Program-made: the position numbers and the translations under genes
Notes under the pieces: generated by a model
Seen by the model: only the letters and a program-made list of their open reading frames with translations
The model's database searches: none
What the model was told of the DNA's origin: nothing
Assembly (NCBI GenBank): GCA_958439425.1
Contig: CAUBVH010000004.1
Coordinates: 62,001-126,000, forward strand
DNA length: 64,000 bases
Source of the DNA: an uncultured Collinsella sp.
GTDB lineage: Bacteria > Actinomycetota > Coriobacteriia > Coriobacteriales > Coriobacteriaceae
Reading direction: 5' to 3'
In this document: positions 16,846-24,936 of the stretch, piece after piece
How positions within the stretch are numbered: the first letter of the stretch is position 1
Layout of the letters: each line of letters starts with the position of its first letter

Positions 16846-17928
16846 TTGTCTTTATCCCATCCTTTGCCTCGCGAGCTGACGCGCCCCGTGCATGTGGGCG
16901 GCGTGCAGATCGGTGGCGGCGCGCCGGTGGTGGTCCAATCTATGACCTGCACCGATACCGCTGATGCCCAGGCAACGCTTGCGCAAGTGTGCGCGTTGGC
17001 GCAGGCTGGCTGCGATATCGTGCGCGTGAGCGTGCCCTCCGAGGCCGCGCTTGAGGGCTTCCGCACCATCTGTGCCGAGTCTCCGGTGCCGATTGTCGCC
17101 GATATCCACTTTAACCATAAGCTTGCCATTGGCGCTGTCGAGGCTGGTGCCTCTAAGCTGCGCATCAACCCCGGCAATATCGGCGATTGGGCTAAGGTCG
17201 ATGCCGTCATCGATGCCGCGGGTGCCGCGGGCTGCGCGATTCGCATTGGCGTGAACGCGGGCTCGCTTGAGCAAGATATTGCCGAGCGCGACGACCTCAC
17301 GCAGCCCGAAAAGCTCGTGATGTCGAGCGAACGCTTTGTGCGGCACTTTGAGGACCGTGGGTTTACCAACATCGTGCTATCCGCCAAGGCCCATAGCGTA
17401 CAGACGACACTTGATACCTATCGCGCCCTGTCGCGCGAGATACCGCATGTTCCGCTCCACCTGGGCGTGACGGAGGCGGGGACCAAGCTTCAGGGCACCA
17501 TCAAGAGCTCTGTAGGCTTGGGTATCTTGCTTTCCGAAGGCATCGGTGACACCATGCGTGTGTCGCTCACGGCCGATCCGGTTGAGGAGCCGCCGGTCGC
17601 CTGGGGAATTCTACAGTCGCTGGGCCTGCGTCGCCGTGGTCCCGAGATTGTCTCGTGCCCCACGTGCGCCCGCTGCCAGGTTAACCTGATTCCCATCGCC
17701 GAGGAGGTCACCGAGCGGCTTAAGAACTATTCCGCGCCGCTTTCGATCGCCGTGATGGGATGTGCGGTCAACGGCCCCGGAGAGGCATCTGACGCCGACC
17801 TGGGTGTTGCCTGCGGACGTGGTCAGGGCCTGCTCTTTTCGCATGGCCAGATCATTGGTAAAGTAGCTGAGGACCAAATTGTCGACGCGCTTATGGCCGA
17901 GGTCGACAAACTTATTGAGGAGAAATAA
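16846..17928 (+). CDS. ispG: 4-hydroxy-3-methylbut-2-enyl diphosphate synthase
   Basis: IspG converts MEcPP to HMBPP with a [4Fe-4S] cluster, the penultimate MEP step. The 360-residue protein has the barrel start GGGAPVVVQSMTCTDTAD, DIHFNHKLA, and the cluster ligands SCPTC and VMGCAVNGPGE. The TTG at 16846 is preferred because AGGGGAG (16831-16837) lies 8 nt upstream; the in-frame GTG at 16837 overlaps that site. It follows rseP by 13 nt and abuts proS, matching the dxr-rseP-ispG-proS order seen in many bacteria. Confidence 0.96.
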   Translation: MSLSHPLPRELTRPVHVGGVQIGGGAPVVVQSMTCTDTADAQATLAQVCALAQAGCDIVRVSVPSEAALEGFRTICAESPVPIVADIHFNHKLAIGAVEAGASKLRINPGNIGDWAKVDAVIDAAGAAGCAIRIGVNAGSLEQDIAERDDLTQPEKLVMSSERFVRHFEDRGFTNIVLSAKAHSVQTTLDTYRALSREIPHVPLHLGVTEAGTKLQGTIKSSVGLGILLSEGIGDTMRVSLTADPVEEPPVAWGILQSLGLRRRGPEIVSCPTCARCQVNLIPIAEEVTERLKNYSAPLSIAVMGCAVNGPGEASDADLGVACGRGQGLLFSHGQIIGKVAEDQIVDALMAEVDKLIEEK

Positions 17929-19650
17929 ATGACCCGAGCAATGTATATGTCTAAGCTCTATGCGCCGACGCTCAAAGAGGATCCGGCGGATGCCGAGCTA
18001 GCGAGCCACCGTCTGCTGCTTCGCGCTGGCATGATCCGCAAGGAGGCCGCCGGCCTGTATTCCTATCTGCCGCTCGCTTGGCGCTCGATCCGCAAGATCG
18101 AGAACATCGTGCGCGACGAGATGGATGCCGCCGGTGCTCAGGAGCTCATGATGCCCATCATGGTCGATGCCGAGCTGTGGCGTGAGTCCGGCCGTATCGA
18201 TGCCTATGGCAAGGAGCTTGTGCGCTTTGATGACCGCCACGGCCGCGAGTTTGTGCTCGGACCCACGCACGAGGAGACCGTGACTGCCCTGGTGCGCAAT
18301 GAGTTGCGTTCCTACAAGCAGCTGCCAGTGAACCTTTATCACATCCAGGATAAGTTCCGCGACGAGTTCCGTCCCCGTTTTGGCCTGATGCGCGGTCGCG
18401 AGTTCATCATGAAGGACGCCTACAGCTTCTCTGCTACGCAGGAGAGCCTGCAGGAGGAGTACGACAAGATGAAGCAGGCCTATGCCAACATTTGCGAGCG
18501 CTGCTACATCAAGGCTCTGCCCGTTGTCGCCGACTCCGGCGAGATCGGTGGCGATACCTCCGTCGAGTACATGGCTTTGGCCGACGCTGGCGAGGCTTCG
18601 CTCGTCTACTGCGACGATTGCGGCTTCGCTGCCGACGATGAGGCGGCAAGCACCAAGGTCGTTGTGACCGAGGGTCCTGGCGACGGTACGCTTACCAAGG
18701 TCGAGACTCCGGGCATGGGCACCATCGAGGCCGTTGCAAAGTTCTTCGGCTTCCCCGAGAACGGCACGCGCAAGTCTCTGGCACTCCTCGACGCCGAGGG
18801 CAAGCCCGTCGTGGCCATTGTTCCGGGCGACCACGAGCTCAACGATTGCAAGGCCGAGCATGTCTTTGGCAAGGCCTATCGCATGATGACTGATGAGGAG
18901 CTCCAGACCTACGGTCTGCATAAGGGCTTTATCGGACCGGTTAACCTGCCCGAGGGCATTCGCCTGGTGTGCGACGAGAGCCTGCGCGAGTCCAAGCAGT
19001 GGGCCTGCGGTGCCAACGAGGTCGATTATCACTTTACCGGTGCCTGCCCCGAGCGCGACTTTACCGTCGACGAGTGGGCCGACCTGGTAACCGTCGTTGC
19101 CGGCGATCCTTGCCCGCACTGCGGCAAGCCGCTCTCTGCTGCTCGCGGCATCGAGGTCTCGCAGGTCTTCCAGCTGGGTACCAAGTATTCCGAGGCCATG
19201 GGCGCCACCTTTATGGACGAGGACGGCAAGGAGAAGCCGCTTATCATGGGTTGCTACGGCGTTGGTGTGTCCCGCTCGCTTGCTGCCGTCGTGGAGCAGC
19301 ACAACGACGAACACGGCATCGTCTGGCCGGTCTCCGTTGCCCCGTACGAGGTCGCGGTGATTCCGCTCGATCCCAAGAAGGAGGAGTGCGCTACCGTTTG
19401 CGACCAAATCGTCGAGGGCCTGTGCGCCGAGGGTATCGAGGTTGTCGTCGATGACCGTGACGAGCGTCCTGGCTTTAAGTTTGCCGATAACGACCTCATG
19501 GGCTTCCCGTATCAGGTCGTGCTTGGCAAGCGTGGCCTCAAGAATGGTACTGTGGAGCTCAAGGACCGTGCCACGGGCGAGCGTGAGGACGTGGCGATCG
19601 ACGAGGTCGTCGCCAAGATTGCCGAGCTTGTTAAGGCGGCCCGCCGTTAA
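17929..19650 (+). CDS. proS: Prolyl-tRNA synthetase (bacterial type with editing insert)
   Basis: Class II synthetase charging tRNA-Pro. The 573-residue protein has motif 2-3 regions (FRDEFRPRFGLMRGREFIMK, MGCYGVGVSRSLAAVVEQ), the long YbaK-like editing insert (about residues 225-390) that clears mischarged Ala-tRNA-Pro, and the C-terminal anticodon-binding domain (VSVAPYEVAVIPLDP onward). The ATG at 17929 directly follows the ispG TAA with no spacer, so initiation is probably coupled. It ends the operon begun at pyrH; two hairpins follow. Confidence 0.97.
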   Translation: MTRAMYMSKLYAPTLKEDPADAELASHRLLLRAGMIRKEAAGLYSYLPLAWRSIRKIENIVRDEMDAAGAQELMMPIMVDAELWRESGRIDAYGKELVRFDDRHGREFVLGPTHEETVTALVRNELRSYKQLPVNLYHIQDKFRDEFRPRFGLMRGREFIMKDAYSFSATQESLQEEYDKMKQAYANICERCYIKALPVVADSGEIGGDTSVEYMALADAGEASLVYCDDCGFAADDEAASTKVVVTEGPGDGTLTKVETPGMGTIEAVAKFFGFPENGTRKSLALLDAEGKPVVAIVPGDHELNDCKAEHVFGKAYRMMTDEELQTYGLHKGFIGPVNLPEGIRLVCDESLRESKQWACGANEVDYHFTGACPERDFTVDEWADLVTVVAGDPCPHCGKPLSAARGIEVSQVFQLGTKYSEAMGATFMDEDGKEKPLIMGCYGVGVSRSLAAVVEQHNDEHGIVWPVSVAPYEVAVIPLDPKKEECATVCDQIVEGLCAEGIEVVVDDRDERPGFKFADNDLMGFPYQVVLGKRGLKNGTVELKDRATGEREDVAIDEVVAKIAELVKAARR

Positions 19651-19683
19651 TCGACGTTTCTGCTATTAGATGTAATTGCGGGG

Positions 19684-19724
19684 CTGCTCCGTATCTCTCT
19701 TAGGATGAGATGCGGAGCAGTCTA
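19684..19724 (+). terminator. Hairpin after proS
   Basis: A 14-bp stem, with arms 19684-19697 and 19707-19720 (one wobble), is followed by TCTATTTT. The U-tract is weak, but a second terminator follows at 19751. Confidence 0.6.
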
Positions 19725-19750
19725 TTTTGTTGGAATAAACTCGATGGGTA

Positions 19751-19790
19751 AAGAAAACCCCACAGCCCATATGAGCTGCGGGGTTTTCTT
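19751..19790. terminator. Bidirectional terminator between proS and the APH-like gene
   Basis: AAGAAAACCCC at the left and GGGGTTTTCTT at the right form one near-perfect hairpin, with A-rich and T-rich outer arms. It therefore works for both converging transcripts (proS from the left, the kinase gene from the right). Confidence 0.8.
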
Positions 19791-19822
19791 GTGCCTCCGA
19801 TGCGAAATAAATCGCTCAGATA

Positions 19823-20587
19823 TTACTGATAATCGACGACGTCGATCCAGTTCTTCAGGAACTCATCGTTCACGTTGCGCTTACGAGCGAGCTCGGAAGC
19901 GGCGACGATGCTCGTCCACTGACGCACGACCTGCATGGGCATGTCGGCGCGGTCGCAGTAGAGCTCCAAGTAGGCCTCAGCCTGGTCCTTGCTGTTGAGG
20001 GCGAAGAGCAGGTAGGTGGTGGCAACGTCGGCAGCAGGGGAGCCCTGGGTGGCGTGTGCCCAGTCGCACACATAGAGCTGGCCGTCGTCGCCGACGATGA
20101 CGTTGGAGGGGTTGAAGTCGCCGTGGCAGACCTTGAACTCCTTGGTCATGCCGTCCAGACGCTCCTGAAGGTTGTAGCGCGTGGTGGCATTGAGCTGATC
20201 AAGGCTGTCGATCATGCGGGCGAACTTGTCGCGCTGACGGTTGAGCAGCGGGGAGGTATAGCCGTGGATCTCGATCTGGAGGTCGACGAACATCTCGAGA
20301 TACTCACCAAAGCGCTGGGGCTCAGCAGTCATCTTCTCGGCAAGGGTGGTGCCCGGAACCTTCTCGGTCACGAGCGCCCAGCCGTTGGCGTTCTCGAGCT
20401 GGGAAACCTCGAGAGCCTTGGGGCTGCGGATGCCGCACTCATTGATGCGGGCAAGATTCAAAGCCTCGTTGAACACGTCGGAGACAGGCTTGGTCTCGTT
20501 AAAGACCTTGACGATCTTGTCGCCCAGGTCGTAAACGACCTTGTTGCCACGGCGGACGAGCTCGGTCTTGGAATCGGGTAGCAGCAT
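19823..20587 (-). CDS. Aminoglycoside/choline phosphotransferase-family kinase
   Basis: The 254-residue protein has a kinase-like fold: KVVYDLGDKIVKVFNE (lysine region), ALVTEKVPGTTLAEKM (hinge), the catalytic loop VCHGDFNPSNVIVGDDG, and VCDWAHATQGSPAADVATTY in the metal-binding position (DW instead of DFG or DWE). Members phosphorylate small hydroxyl substrates such as aminoglycosides, choline or sugars. The substrate here cannot be told, and resistance should not be assumed. The start has GAAAGGA upstream on the minus strand. It lies 88 bp downstream of adhE on the same strand, with a hairpin between. Confidence 0.85.
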   Translation of the reverse strand: MLLPDSKTELVRRGNKVVYDLGDKIVKVFNETKPVSDVFNEALNLARINECGIRSPKALEVSQLENANGWALVTEKVPGTTLAEKMTAEPQRFGEYLEMFVDLQIEIHGYTSPLLNRQRDKFARMIDSLDQLNATTRYNLQERLDGMTKEFKVCHGDFNPSNVIVGDDGQLYVCDWAHATQGSPAADVATTYLLFALNSKDQAEAYLELYCDRADMPMQVVRQWTSIVAASELARKRNVNDEFLKNWIDVVDYQ

Positions 20588-20619
20588 GGTTGCATCCTTT
20601 CAACGATGCGATAGAAGCG

Positions 20620-20658
20620 ACGGCGGGGGTGTGTGAAACACCCGTGCACCCCCGCCGT
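20620..20658 (-). promoter_or_regulatory. Perfect 12-bp hairpin between adhE and the kinase gene
   Basis: ACGGCGGGGGTG (20620-20631) and CACCCCCGCCGT (20647-20658) pair perfectly around a 15-nt loop. No T-tract follows on the minus strand, so it may be a leaky terminator or a 3'-end stabiliser of the adhE mRNA rather than a clean terminator. Confidence 0.5.
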
Positions 20659-20675
20659 TAAAAACCGTGCTAAAA

Positions 20676-23324
20676 CTAGCAGACGGCGTAGTCCTGAGGC
20701 TCGCGGCCGTAGTAGGCGTCCAGGTAGAGCTCCTTGATCTCGCTCATGAGCGGGTAGCGCGGGTTAGCGCCGGTGCACTGGTCGTTGAATGCCTGCTCGG
20801 TCATCTCGTCGAGGGTGTCGAGGAAGTACTGCTCGTCAACACCGTAGTCGGCGATGGTCTTCTTGACACCGATGAAGTCCTTGAGCTCCTCGAGCTTCGT
20901 GATGAAGTTCTCGAAGACCTCCTTGTCGTCCTTGCCCTCGATGCCGCAGTACTTGGCCATCTCGGCGTAGTTGTGCAGCGCGTTGGGGTAAGGATACTGG
21001 GAGAAGGTACCCATCTTAACGGGAGCCTCGGCGGCGTTGTAGCGCATGACGCGCGTCAGGATGACGGCGTTGGCGATGCCGTGGGGCAGGTGATGGAAGG
21101 CGCCGAGCTTGTGGGCCATGGAGTGGTTGAGGCCCAGGAAGGCGTTGGCGAAGGCCATACCGGCCATGCAGGAGGCGTTGTGCATCTCCTCGCGGGCGTG
21201 CGGGTCCTTGGCGCCGTTCGTGAAGCTGGAGGGCAGGTTCTCGAAGACGAGCTTAGCAGCGCGCTCGGAGAGGCCCTTGGTGTAGTCGGAAGCCATGATG
21301 GAGACGTAGGACTCGATGGCGTGGGTCATGACGTCGATGCCGGAGGCAGCGGTCAGGCCGCGCGGGGCGGTCATGCAGTTGTCGGCGTCGACGATGGCCA
21401 TGTTGGGGAGCAGCGCGTAGTCGGCGAGCGGCCACTTGATGCCGGTCTCCTTGTCGGTGATGATGGCGAACGGCGTGCACTCGGAGCCGGTACCCGAAGA
21501 GGTCGGGACGGCGACGAAGTAGGCCTTCTTGCCCATCTCGGGGAAGGTGAAGATACGCTTGCGGATGTCCATGAAGTCCATGGCCATGTCCTCAAACTTG
21601 CACTCGGGGTGCTCGTACATCATCCACATGATCTTGCCGGCGTCCATAGCGGAGCCACCGCCGACGGCGATGATGACGTCCGGCTCAAAGAGAGCCATCT
21701 GCTTGGCGCCGCGACGTGCGCACTGCAGCGACGGATCGGGCTCGACGTCGTAGAAGCAGTCGTGGGCGATGCCCATCTCGTCGAGCTTGGCCTCGATGGC
21801 GCGGGTGTTGCCATTCTTGAAGAGGAACTGGTCGGTGACGATGAAGGCGCGCTTCTTGCCCATGACGGTACCGAGCTCGTCGAGAGCGACGGGCGTGGAA
21901 CCCTTCTTGAAGTAGACCTTCTCGGGAGCGCGGAACCACAGCATGTTCTCACGGCGCTCGGCCACAGTCTTAACGTTGATCAAGTGCTTCACCCCAACGT
22001 TCTCGGAGACGGAGTTGCCGCCCCAGGAGCCGCAGCCCAGGGTCAGAGACGGCTTCATGCCAAAGTTGTACAGATCACCGATGCCGCCGTGCGAGGACGG
22101 GGTGTTGATGACGATACGGCAGGCCTTCATGACGTGCTCGAACAGGCTGATCTTCTCGGCCTGGGCGGGGTGCACGTACAGAGAGGCGGTGTGGCCCGGG
22201 CCACCGGCGAGCACCAGGTGCTCGGCCTTGTCGACGGCCTCCTGGAAGTCCTTGGCGTGATACATGGCCAGGACCGGGGAGAGCTTCTCGTGGGAGAACT
22301 CCTCCTTGGCGGGGTCGGTGGAGGTGACCTCGGCGATCAGGATCTTGGTCTTGGCAGGAACCTCGATGCCGGCGAGCTCGGCGATCTTGGCGGCAGCCAT
22401 GCCGGGAATGCGGTGATCGAGAGCGCCGTTCTTGAACATGGCGGCACGCAGGGCCTCCATCTCGGCACCCTGCTTGACGAAGTAGCAGCCGCGCTTCTGG
22501 AACTCGGCTTTGACCTGGTCATAGATGGTGTCGATGACGGTCACGGACTGCTCGGAAGCGCAGATCATGCCGTTGTCGAAGGTCTTGGAGTGGATGATGG
22601 AGTTGACGGCGAGCAGCACGTCGGCGGTGTCGTCGATGATGACCGGGGTGTTACCGGCGCCAACGCCCAGGGCGGGCTTGCCCGAGGAGTAGGCGGCCTT
22701 GACCATGCCCGGGCCACCGGTGGCGAGGATGATGTCGACGTCGCGCATGACCATGTTGGTCAGCTCGATGGAGGGGACATCGACCCAGCCGATGATGCCC
22801 TCGGGGGCGCCGGCCTTGACGGCGGCGTCAAGCACGAGCTTGGCGGCGGCGATGGTGCACTTGGCGGCTGCCGGGTGCGGGGAGATGATGATGCCGTTGC
22901 GGGTCTTCAGGCTGATCAGCGTCTTGAAGATCGCGGTGGAGGTGGGGTTGGTCGTCGGGATGACGGCGCCCACGATGCCGATGGGCTCGGCGATCTTGGT
23001 GATGCCGTAGGCCTCGTCGCGCTCCAGAACGCCACAGGTCTTGGTGTTCTTGTAAGCGTTGTAGATGTACTCTGCGGCGTAGTGGTTCTTGATGACCTTG
23101 TCCTCAAGAACGCCGCGGCCGGTCTCCTCGATGGCCATCTTCGCCAACGGGATACGAGCCTTGTTGGCGGCCATGGCGGCCTCATAGAAGATCTTGTCGA
23201 CCTGCTCCTGCGTGTACGTAGCAAAAAGCGCCTGGGCCTCTCGCATCTGAGCGAGCTTAGCCTCAAGCGCTTCTACGTTGTCCACAATTGCGGGAGTAGT
23301 GTTTTCCGGTGACTTTTTCACCAT
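20676..23324 (-). CDS. adhE: Bifunctional acetaldehyde-CoA/alcohol dehydrogenase
   Basis: AdhE reduces acetyl-CoA to acetaldehyde and then to ethanol, re-oxidising NADH in fermentation; the family forms cytoplasmic spirosome filaments. The 882-residue protein has an N-terminal aldehyde dehydrogenase domain with the nucleophile Cys in NGMICASEQS and ATGGPGMVKAAYSSGKPALG. The C-terminal iron-dependent alcohol dehydrogenase domain carries GGGSAMDAGKIMW and the metal-binding His region NHSMAHKLGAFHHLPHGIAN. The start ATG has AAGGAG 7 nt upstream on the minus strand. A minus-strand TATCAT (plus 23365-23370) may be its -10 box. Confidence 0.98.
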   Translation of the reverse strand: MVKKSPENTTPAIVDNVEALEAKLAQMREAQALFATYTQEQVDKIFYEAAMAANKARIPLAKMAIEETGRGVLEDKVIKNHYAAEYIYNAYKNTKTCGVLERDEAYGITKIAEPIGIVGAVIPTTNPTSTAIFKTLISLKTRNGIIISPHPAAAKCTIAAAKLVLDAAVKAGAPEGIIGWVDVPSIELTNMVMRDVDIILATGGPGMVKAAYSSGKPALGVGAGNTPVIIDDTADVLLAVNSIIHSKTFDNGMICASEQSVTVIDTIYDQVKAEFQKRGCYFVKQGAEMEALRAAMFKNGALDHRIPGMAAAKIAELAGIEVPAKTKILIAEVTSTDPAKEEFSHEKLSPVLAMYHAKDFQEAVDKAEHLVLAGGPGHTASLYVHPAQAEKISLFEHVMKACRIVINTPSSHGGIGDLYNFGMKPSLTLGCGSWGGNSVSENVGVKHLINVKTVAERRENMLWFRAPEKVYFKKGSTPVALDELGTVMGKKRAFIVTDQFLFKNGNTRAIEAKLDEMGIAHDCFYDVEPDPSLQCARRGAKQMALFEPDVIIAVGGGSAMDAGKIMWMMYEHPECKFEDMAMDFMDIRKRIFTFPEMGKKAYFVAVPTSSGTGSECTPFAIITDKETGIKWPLADYALLPNMAIVDADNCMTAPRGLTAASGIDVMTHAIESYVSIMASDYTKGLSERAAKLVFENLPSSFTNGAKDPHAREEMHNASCMAGMAFANAFLGLNHSMAHKLGAFHHLPHGIANAVILTRVMRYNAAEAPVKMGTFSQYPYPNALHNYAEMAKYCGIEGKDDKEVFENFITKLEELKDFIGVKKTIADYGVDEQYFLDTLDEMTEQAFNDQCTGANPRYPLMSEIKELYLDAYYGREPQDYAVC

Positions 23325-23364
23325 TTGTGTCTCCTTGCGATCGGAGATTTACCCTACGCCTTGC

Positions 23365-23370
23365 ATGATA
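23365..23370 (-). promoter_or_regulatory. Possible -10 box of adhE
   Basis: The minus strand reads TATCAT about 40 nt upstream of the start codon, in AT-rich DNA. No convincing -35 is found at 16-18 bp, so activation by a regulator is possible. Confidence 0.3.
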
Positions 23371-23417
23371 GCAATAAATAATTCGGTAAACGGTAAGATT
23401 CCCGTAAAAGGCATACT

Positions 23418-23445
23418 AAAACGCTTCAATAAACTGAAGCGTTTT
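23418..23445. terminator. Symmetric hairpin upstream of adhE
   Basis: AAAACGCTTCA (23418-23428) and TGAAGCGTTTT (23435-23445) form an 11-bp perfect stem with a 6-nt loop. It looks bidirectional. It would insulate adhE from the transposase region, or lie in a long adhE leader. The rest of the 23325-23655 gap holds the adhE upstream region and two REP-like units. Confidence 0.55.
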
Positions 23446-23474
23446 AACTAAAACTATCTGCCAGTGCATCGCCC

Positions 23475-23503
23475 CGCTCATTGGGGACAGACTTACATGA
23501 GTG
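23475..23503 (-). repeat. REP-like unit A (left of the transposase)
   Basis: A 29-bp unit whose reverse complement matches unit E at 24555-24583 in 28 of 29 positions. Ends CTCAT and ATGAG pair to a small hairpin around GGGGACAGACTTAC. Together A and E form long inverted repeats around the transposase gene. Confidence 0.75.
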
Positions 23504-23508
23504 GTTTC

Positions 23509-23531
23509 ACTCATTTGGGACAGACATCGAT
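23509..23531 (-). repeat. REP-like unit B (degenerate)
   Basis: CACTCATTTGGGACAGAC repeats the first part of unit A, but the 3' half diverges, so the hairpin is lost. It has the same orientation as A and lies 5 bp after it. Confidence 0.55.
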
Positions 23532-23655
23532 TTGCGATTTTGTCGTTTTGGGCCTGTTTTTGTCGCTGATTGGATATAAATAGGTCACAGGCTCAGCATT
23601 TCGCGTTTCTTCTCTCCTTTTAGGTGTTGCCTGTACGGCTTTGAAAGGAGAGACC

Positions 23656-24432
23656 ATGCCCCGATGCGCCCGCGAAATTTCGCTCACCGGCTATTACCAC
23701 GTCTTTGACCGCGGTAACTCCAAACAGATCATTTTTGAAGATGATTCCGACCGCTATCGTTTCCTATCGGACATATCGGACAGGTTTGCGTGCCATGACG
23801 TGGCGGTGTTGGCCTGGTGTCTTATGGACAACCACTTCCATTTGATGGTTGATGACCCATATGACAACCTTTCAAAGGCAATGCAGTGCGCGCTGACGGC
23901 GTATGCCAAGTATTTCAATGGGAAAACGGGAAGAACGGGCCATCTGTTTGACAATCGCTATTCGCGGGTCGCGGTTGAGTCGGACACGCAGGCAGTGCAG
24001 CTGCTCGACTATATTCATCTCAATCCCGTGAAGGGTGCGCTTGACTCGCTCGAGGCGTACCGCTGGTCAAGCTATAAGGCGTATCAGCTGGGCTATGATC
24101 CCTTTGACATCTGTGATGCGGCCCCTATGCTTGATGTTGTCGGAGGCTCCCGTCGCTATTGCGAGCATCTCAAGAAAGTTGCCGGGCGCATCTGGTCAGT
24201 GGAGGTTCTTCCGCGCCGGCGGATCCCCGATGAGGAGGCCCTTTTCGTTGCGCGCGAAGTCCTGACGAGCATAGATCCTGCGTTGCTCAAGGCCCTGCCA
24301 CGCCCCGAACGCGATGCCTGCCTGCTGAGGCTCAGGCGGGCACATCTCACGGTCAAGCAAATTGCCCGTATCACCGGTATCGGCGCCACAAGCGTGACCA
24401 AGGCTACTGCAGGCTGGAAGGATGCAGCGTGA
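23656..24432 (+). CDS. REP-associated tyrosine transposase (RAYT, IS200-like Y1)
   Basis: A single-strand DNA endonuclease of the HUH Y1 class. The 258-residue protein starts MPRCAREISLTGYYHVFDRG and has the metal-binding HUH motif DNHFHLM. The probable catalytic Tyr is in LLDYIHLNPVKGA, and the C-terminal helical region (about residues 190-258) ends with a helix-turn-helix-like TVKQIARITGIGATSVTKA. The ATG at 23656 follows AAAGGAG by 5 nt. Unlike IS200 it has extra C-terminal sequence and is bordered by inverted palindromic units, as in RAYT-REP systems. It appears intact. Such proteins are usually domesticated and non-self-mobile. Confidence 0.9.
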   Translation: MPRCAREISLTGYYHVFDRGNSKQIIFEDDSDRYRFLSDISDRFACHDVAVLAWCLMDNHFHLMVDDPYDNLSKAMQCALTAYAKYFNGKTGRTGHLFDNRYSRVAVESDTQAVQLLDYIHLNPVKGALDSLEAYRWSSYKAYQLGYDPFDICDAAPMLDVVGGSRRYCEHLKKVAGRIWSVEVLPRRRIPDEEALFVAREVLTSIDPALLKALPRPERDACLLRLRRAHLTVKQIARITGIGATSVTKATAGWKDAA

Positions 24433-24462
24433 GATAGGGGCCGGAGCCGATCGGGACGCCGC

Positions 24463-24493
24463 ATGCGTGCGTCATGTCTGTCCCCAATGCGTG
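24463..24493 (+). repeat. REP-like unit C (degenerate)
   Basis: TGTCTGTCCCCAATGCGTG matches the right half of units D and E with GCGTG in place of GAGTG. The heptamer ATGCGTG occurs at both ends as a direct rather than inverted repeat. It lies 30 bp after the transposase stop. Confidence 0.5.
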
Positions 24494-24497
24494 AAAA

Positions 24498-24526
24498 CAC
24501 TCATCTAAGTGTGTCCCCAATGAGTG
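24498..24526 (+). repeat. REP-like unit D
   Basis: A 29-bp unit with perfect 7-bp ends CACTCAT and ATGAGTG that can pair. The core is CTAAGTGTGTCCCCA. It differs from unit E at two positions. Confidence 0.75.
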
Positions 24527-24550
24527 GGGCTATGATTCCTTTGACATCTG
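24527..24550 (+). repeat. 24-bp near-copy of transposase coding sequence
   Basis: These 24 bases match 24090-24113 inside the transposase gene (codons for GYDPFDIC) at 23 of 24 positions. They fill nearly all of the 28-bp space between units D and E. This is either the scar of a second transposase copy or captured DNA. Confidence 0.7.
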
Positions 24551-24554
24551 CAAA

Positions 24555-24583
24555 CACTCATGTAAGTCTGTCCCCAATGAGTG
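24555..24583 (+). repeat. REP-like unit E
   Basis: A 29-bp unit with perfect ends CACTCAT and ATGAGTG, core GTAAGTCTGTCCCCA. It is the inverted partner of unit A. The rpmB terminator hairpin follows 2 bp later. Confidence 0.75.
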
Positions 24584-24585
24584 CA

Positions 24586-24616
24586 AAAGGCGCCCTCCTT
24601 AGGGGAGGGCGCCTTT
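24586..24616 (-). terminator. Terminator of rpmB
   Basis: AAAGGCGCCCTCC (24586-24598) pairs with GGAGGGCGCCTTT (24604-24616). On the minus strand the stem ends in TTTT. Between it and the rpmB stop (24617-24684) I see no other element. Confidence 0.8.
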
Positions 24617-24684
24617 GGTAAGTTCTATGTGAACGCGAGGTCTTTGACCCGGAGAGTCCGAGGTACTTGTTGGTAAGACCTTAT

Positions 24685-24873
24685 TTAGGAGCGCGCAACC
24701 TTGCCAGACTTGAGGCAGGTGGAGCAAACGTTCATCTTGCGACGATGACCATCGACGACGACGTAGACACGCTGGATGTTGGGGCGGAACTTACGGTTGG
24801 TGACGCGGTGAGAGTGGCTGATGGAGCGACCGGCAACGGGGTGCTTACCGCAAACTTCGCAAACTTTGGACAT
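24685..24873 (-). CDS. rpmB: Large ribosomal subunit protein bL28
   Basis: The 62-residue protein begins MSKVCEVCGKHPVAGRSISH and has four Cys in two pairs (CEVC and CSTC), so it is the zinc-binding form of L28. The ATG (plus strand 24871-24873) follows GGAGGGTC on the minus strand. A longer frame to 24921 is open but has no ribosome site. It is transcribed alone from an extended -10 promoter near 24928 and ends at the hairpin at 24586. Confidence 0.97.
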   Translation of the reverse strand: MSKVCEVCGKHPVAGRSISHSHRVTNRKFRPNIQRVYVVVDGHRRKMNVCSTCLKSGKVARS

Positions 24874-24927
24874 AACTGACCCTCCTTGGGCGACAAACGA
24901 ACATGTCGCGTTAACAAACAAGCCTGA

Positions 24928-24936
24928 ACTATAGCA
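24928..24936 (-). promoter_or_regulatory. Extended -10 promoter of rpmB
   Basis: The minus strand reads TGCTATAGT, an extended -10 element with no clear -35. The same nine bases precede rpsT at 37616-37624. Predicted transcription starts about 45 nt upstream of the start codon. Confidence 0.6.

Noticed and set aside
20667..23312. An 881-codon open frame on the plus strand opposite adhE
   Set aside because: It is an exact antisense shadow caused by GC-rich codon use. Its translation is low-complexity (Gly, Val, Leu, Asp, His) and has no ribosome site, while adhE matches a known family along its full length.
20676..23324. adhE as part of a microcompartment or acquired island
   Set aside because: No shell protein genes or composition shift are present nearby; the gene looks native.
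23475..24583. CRISPR array
   Set aside because: The 29-bp units have irregular spacing, occur in both orientations, are interrupted by a transposase gene and lack unique spacers or cas genes.
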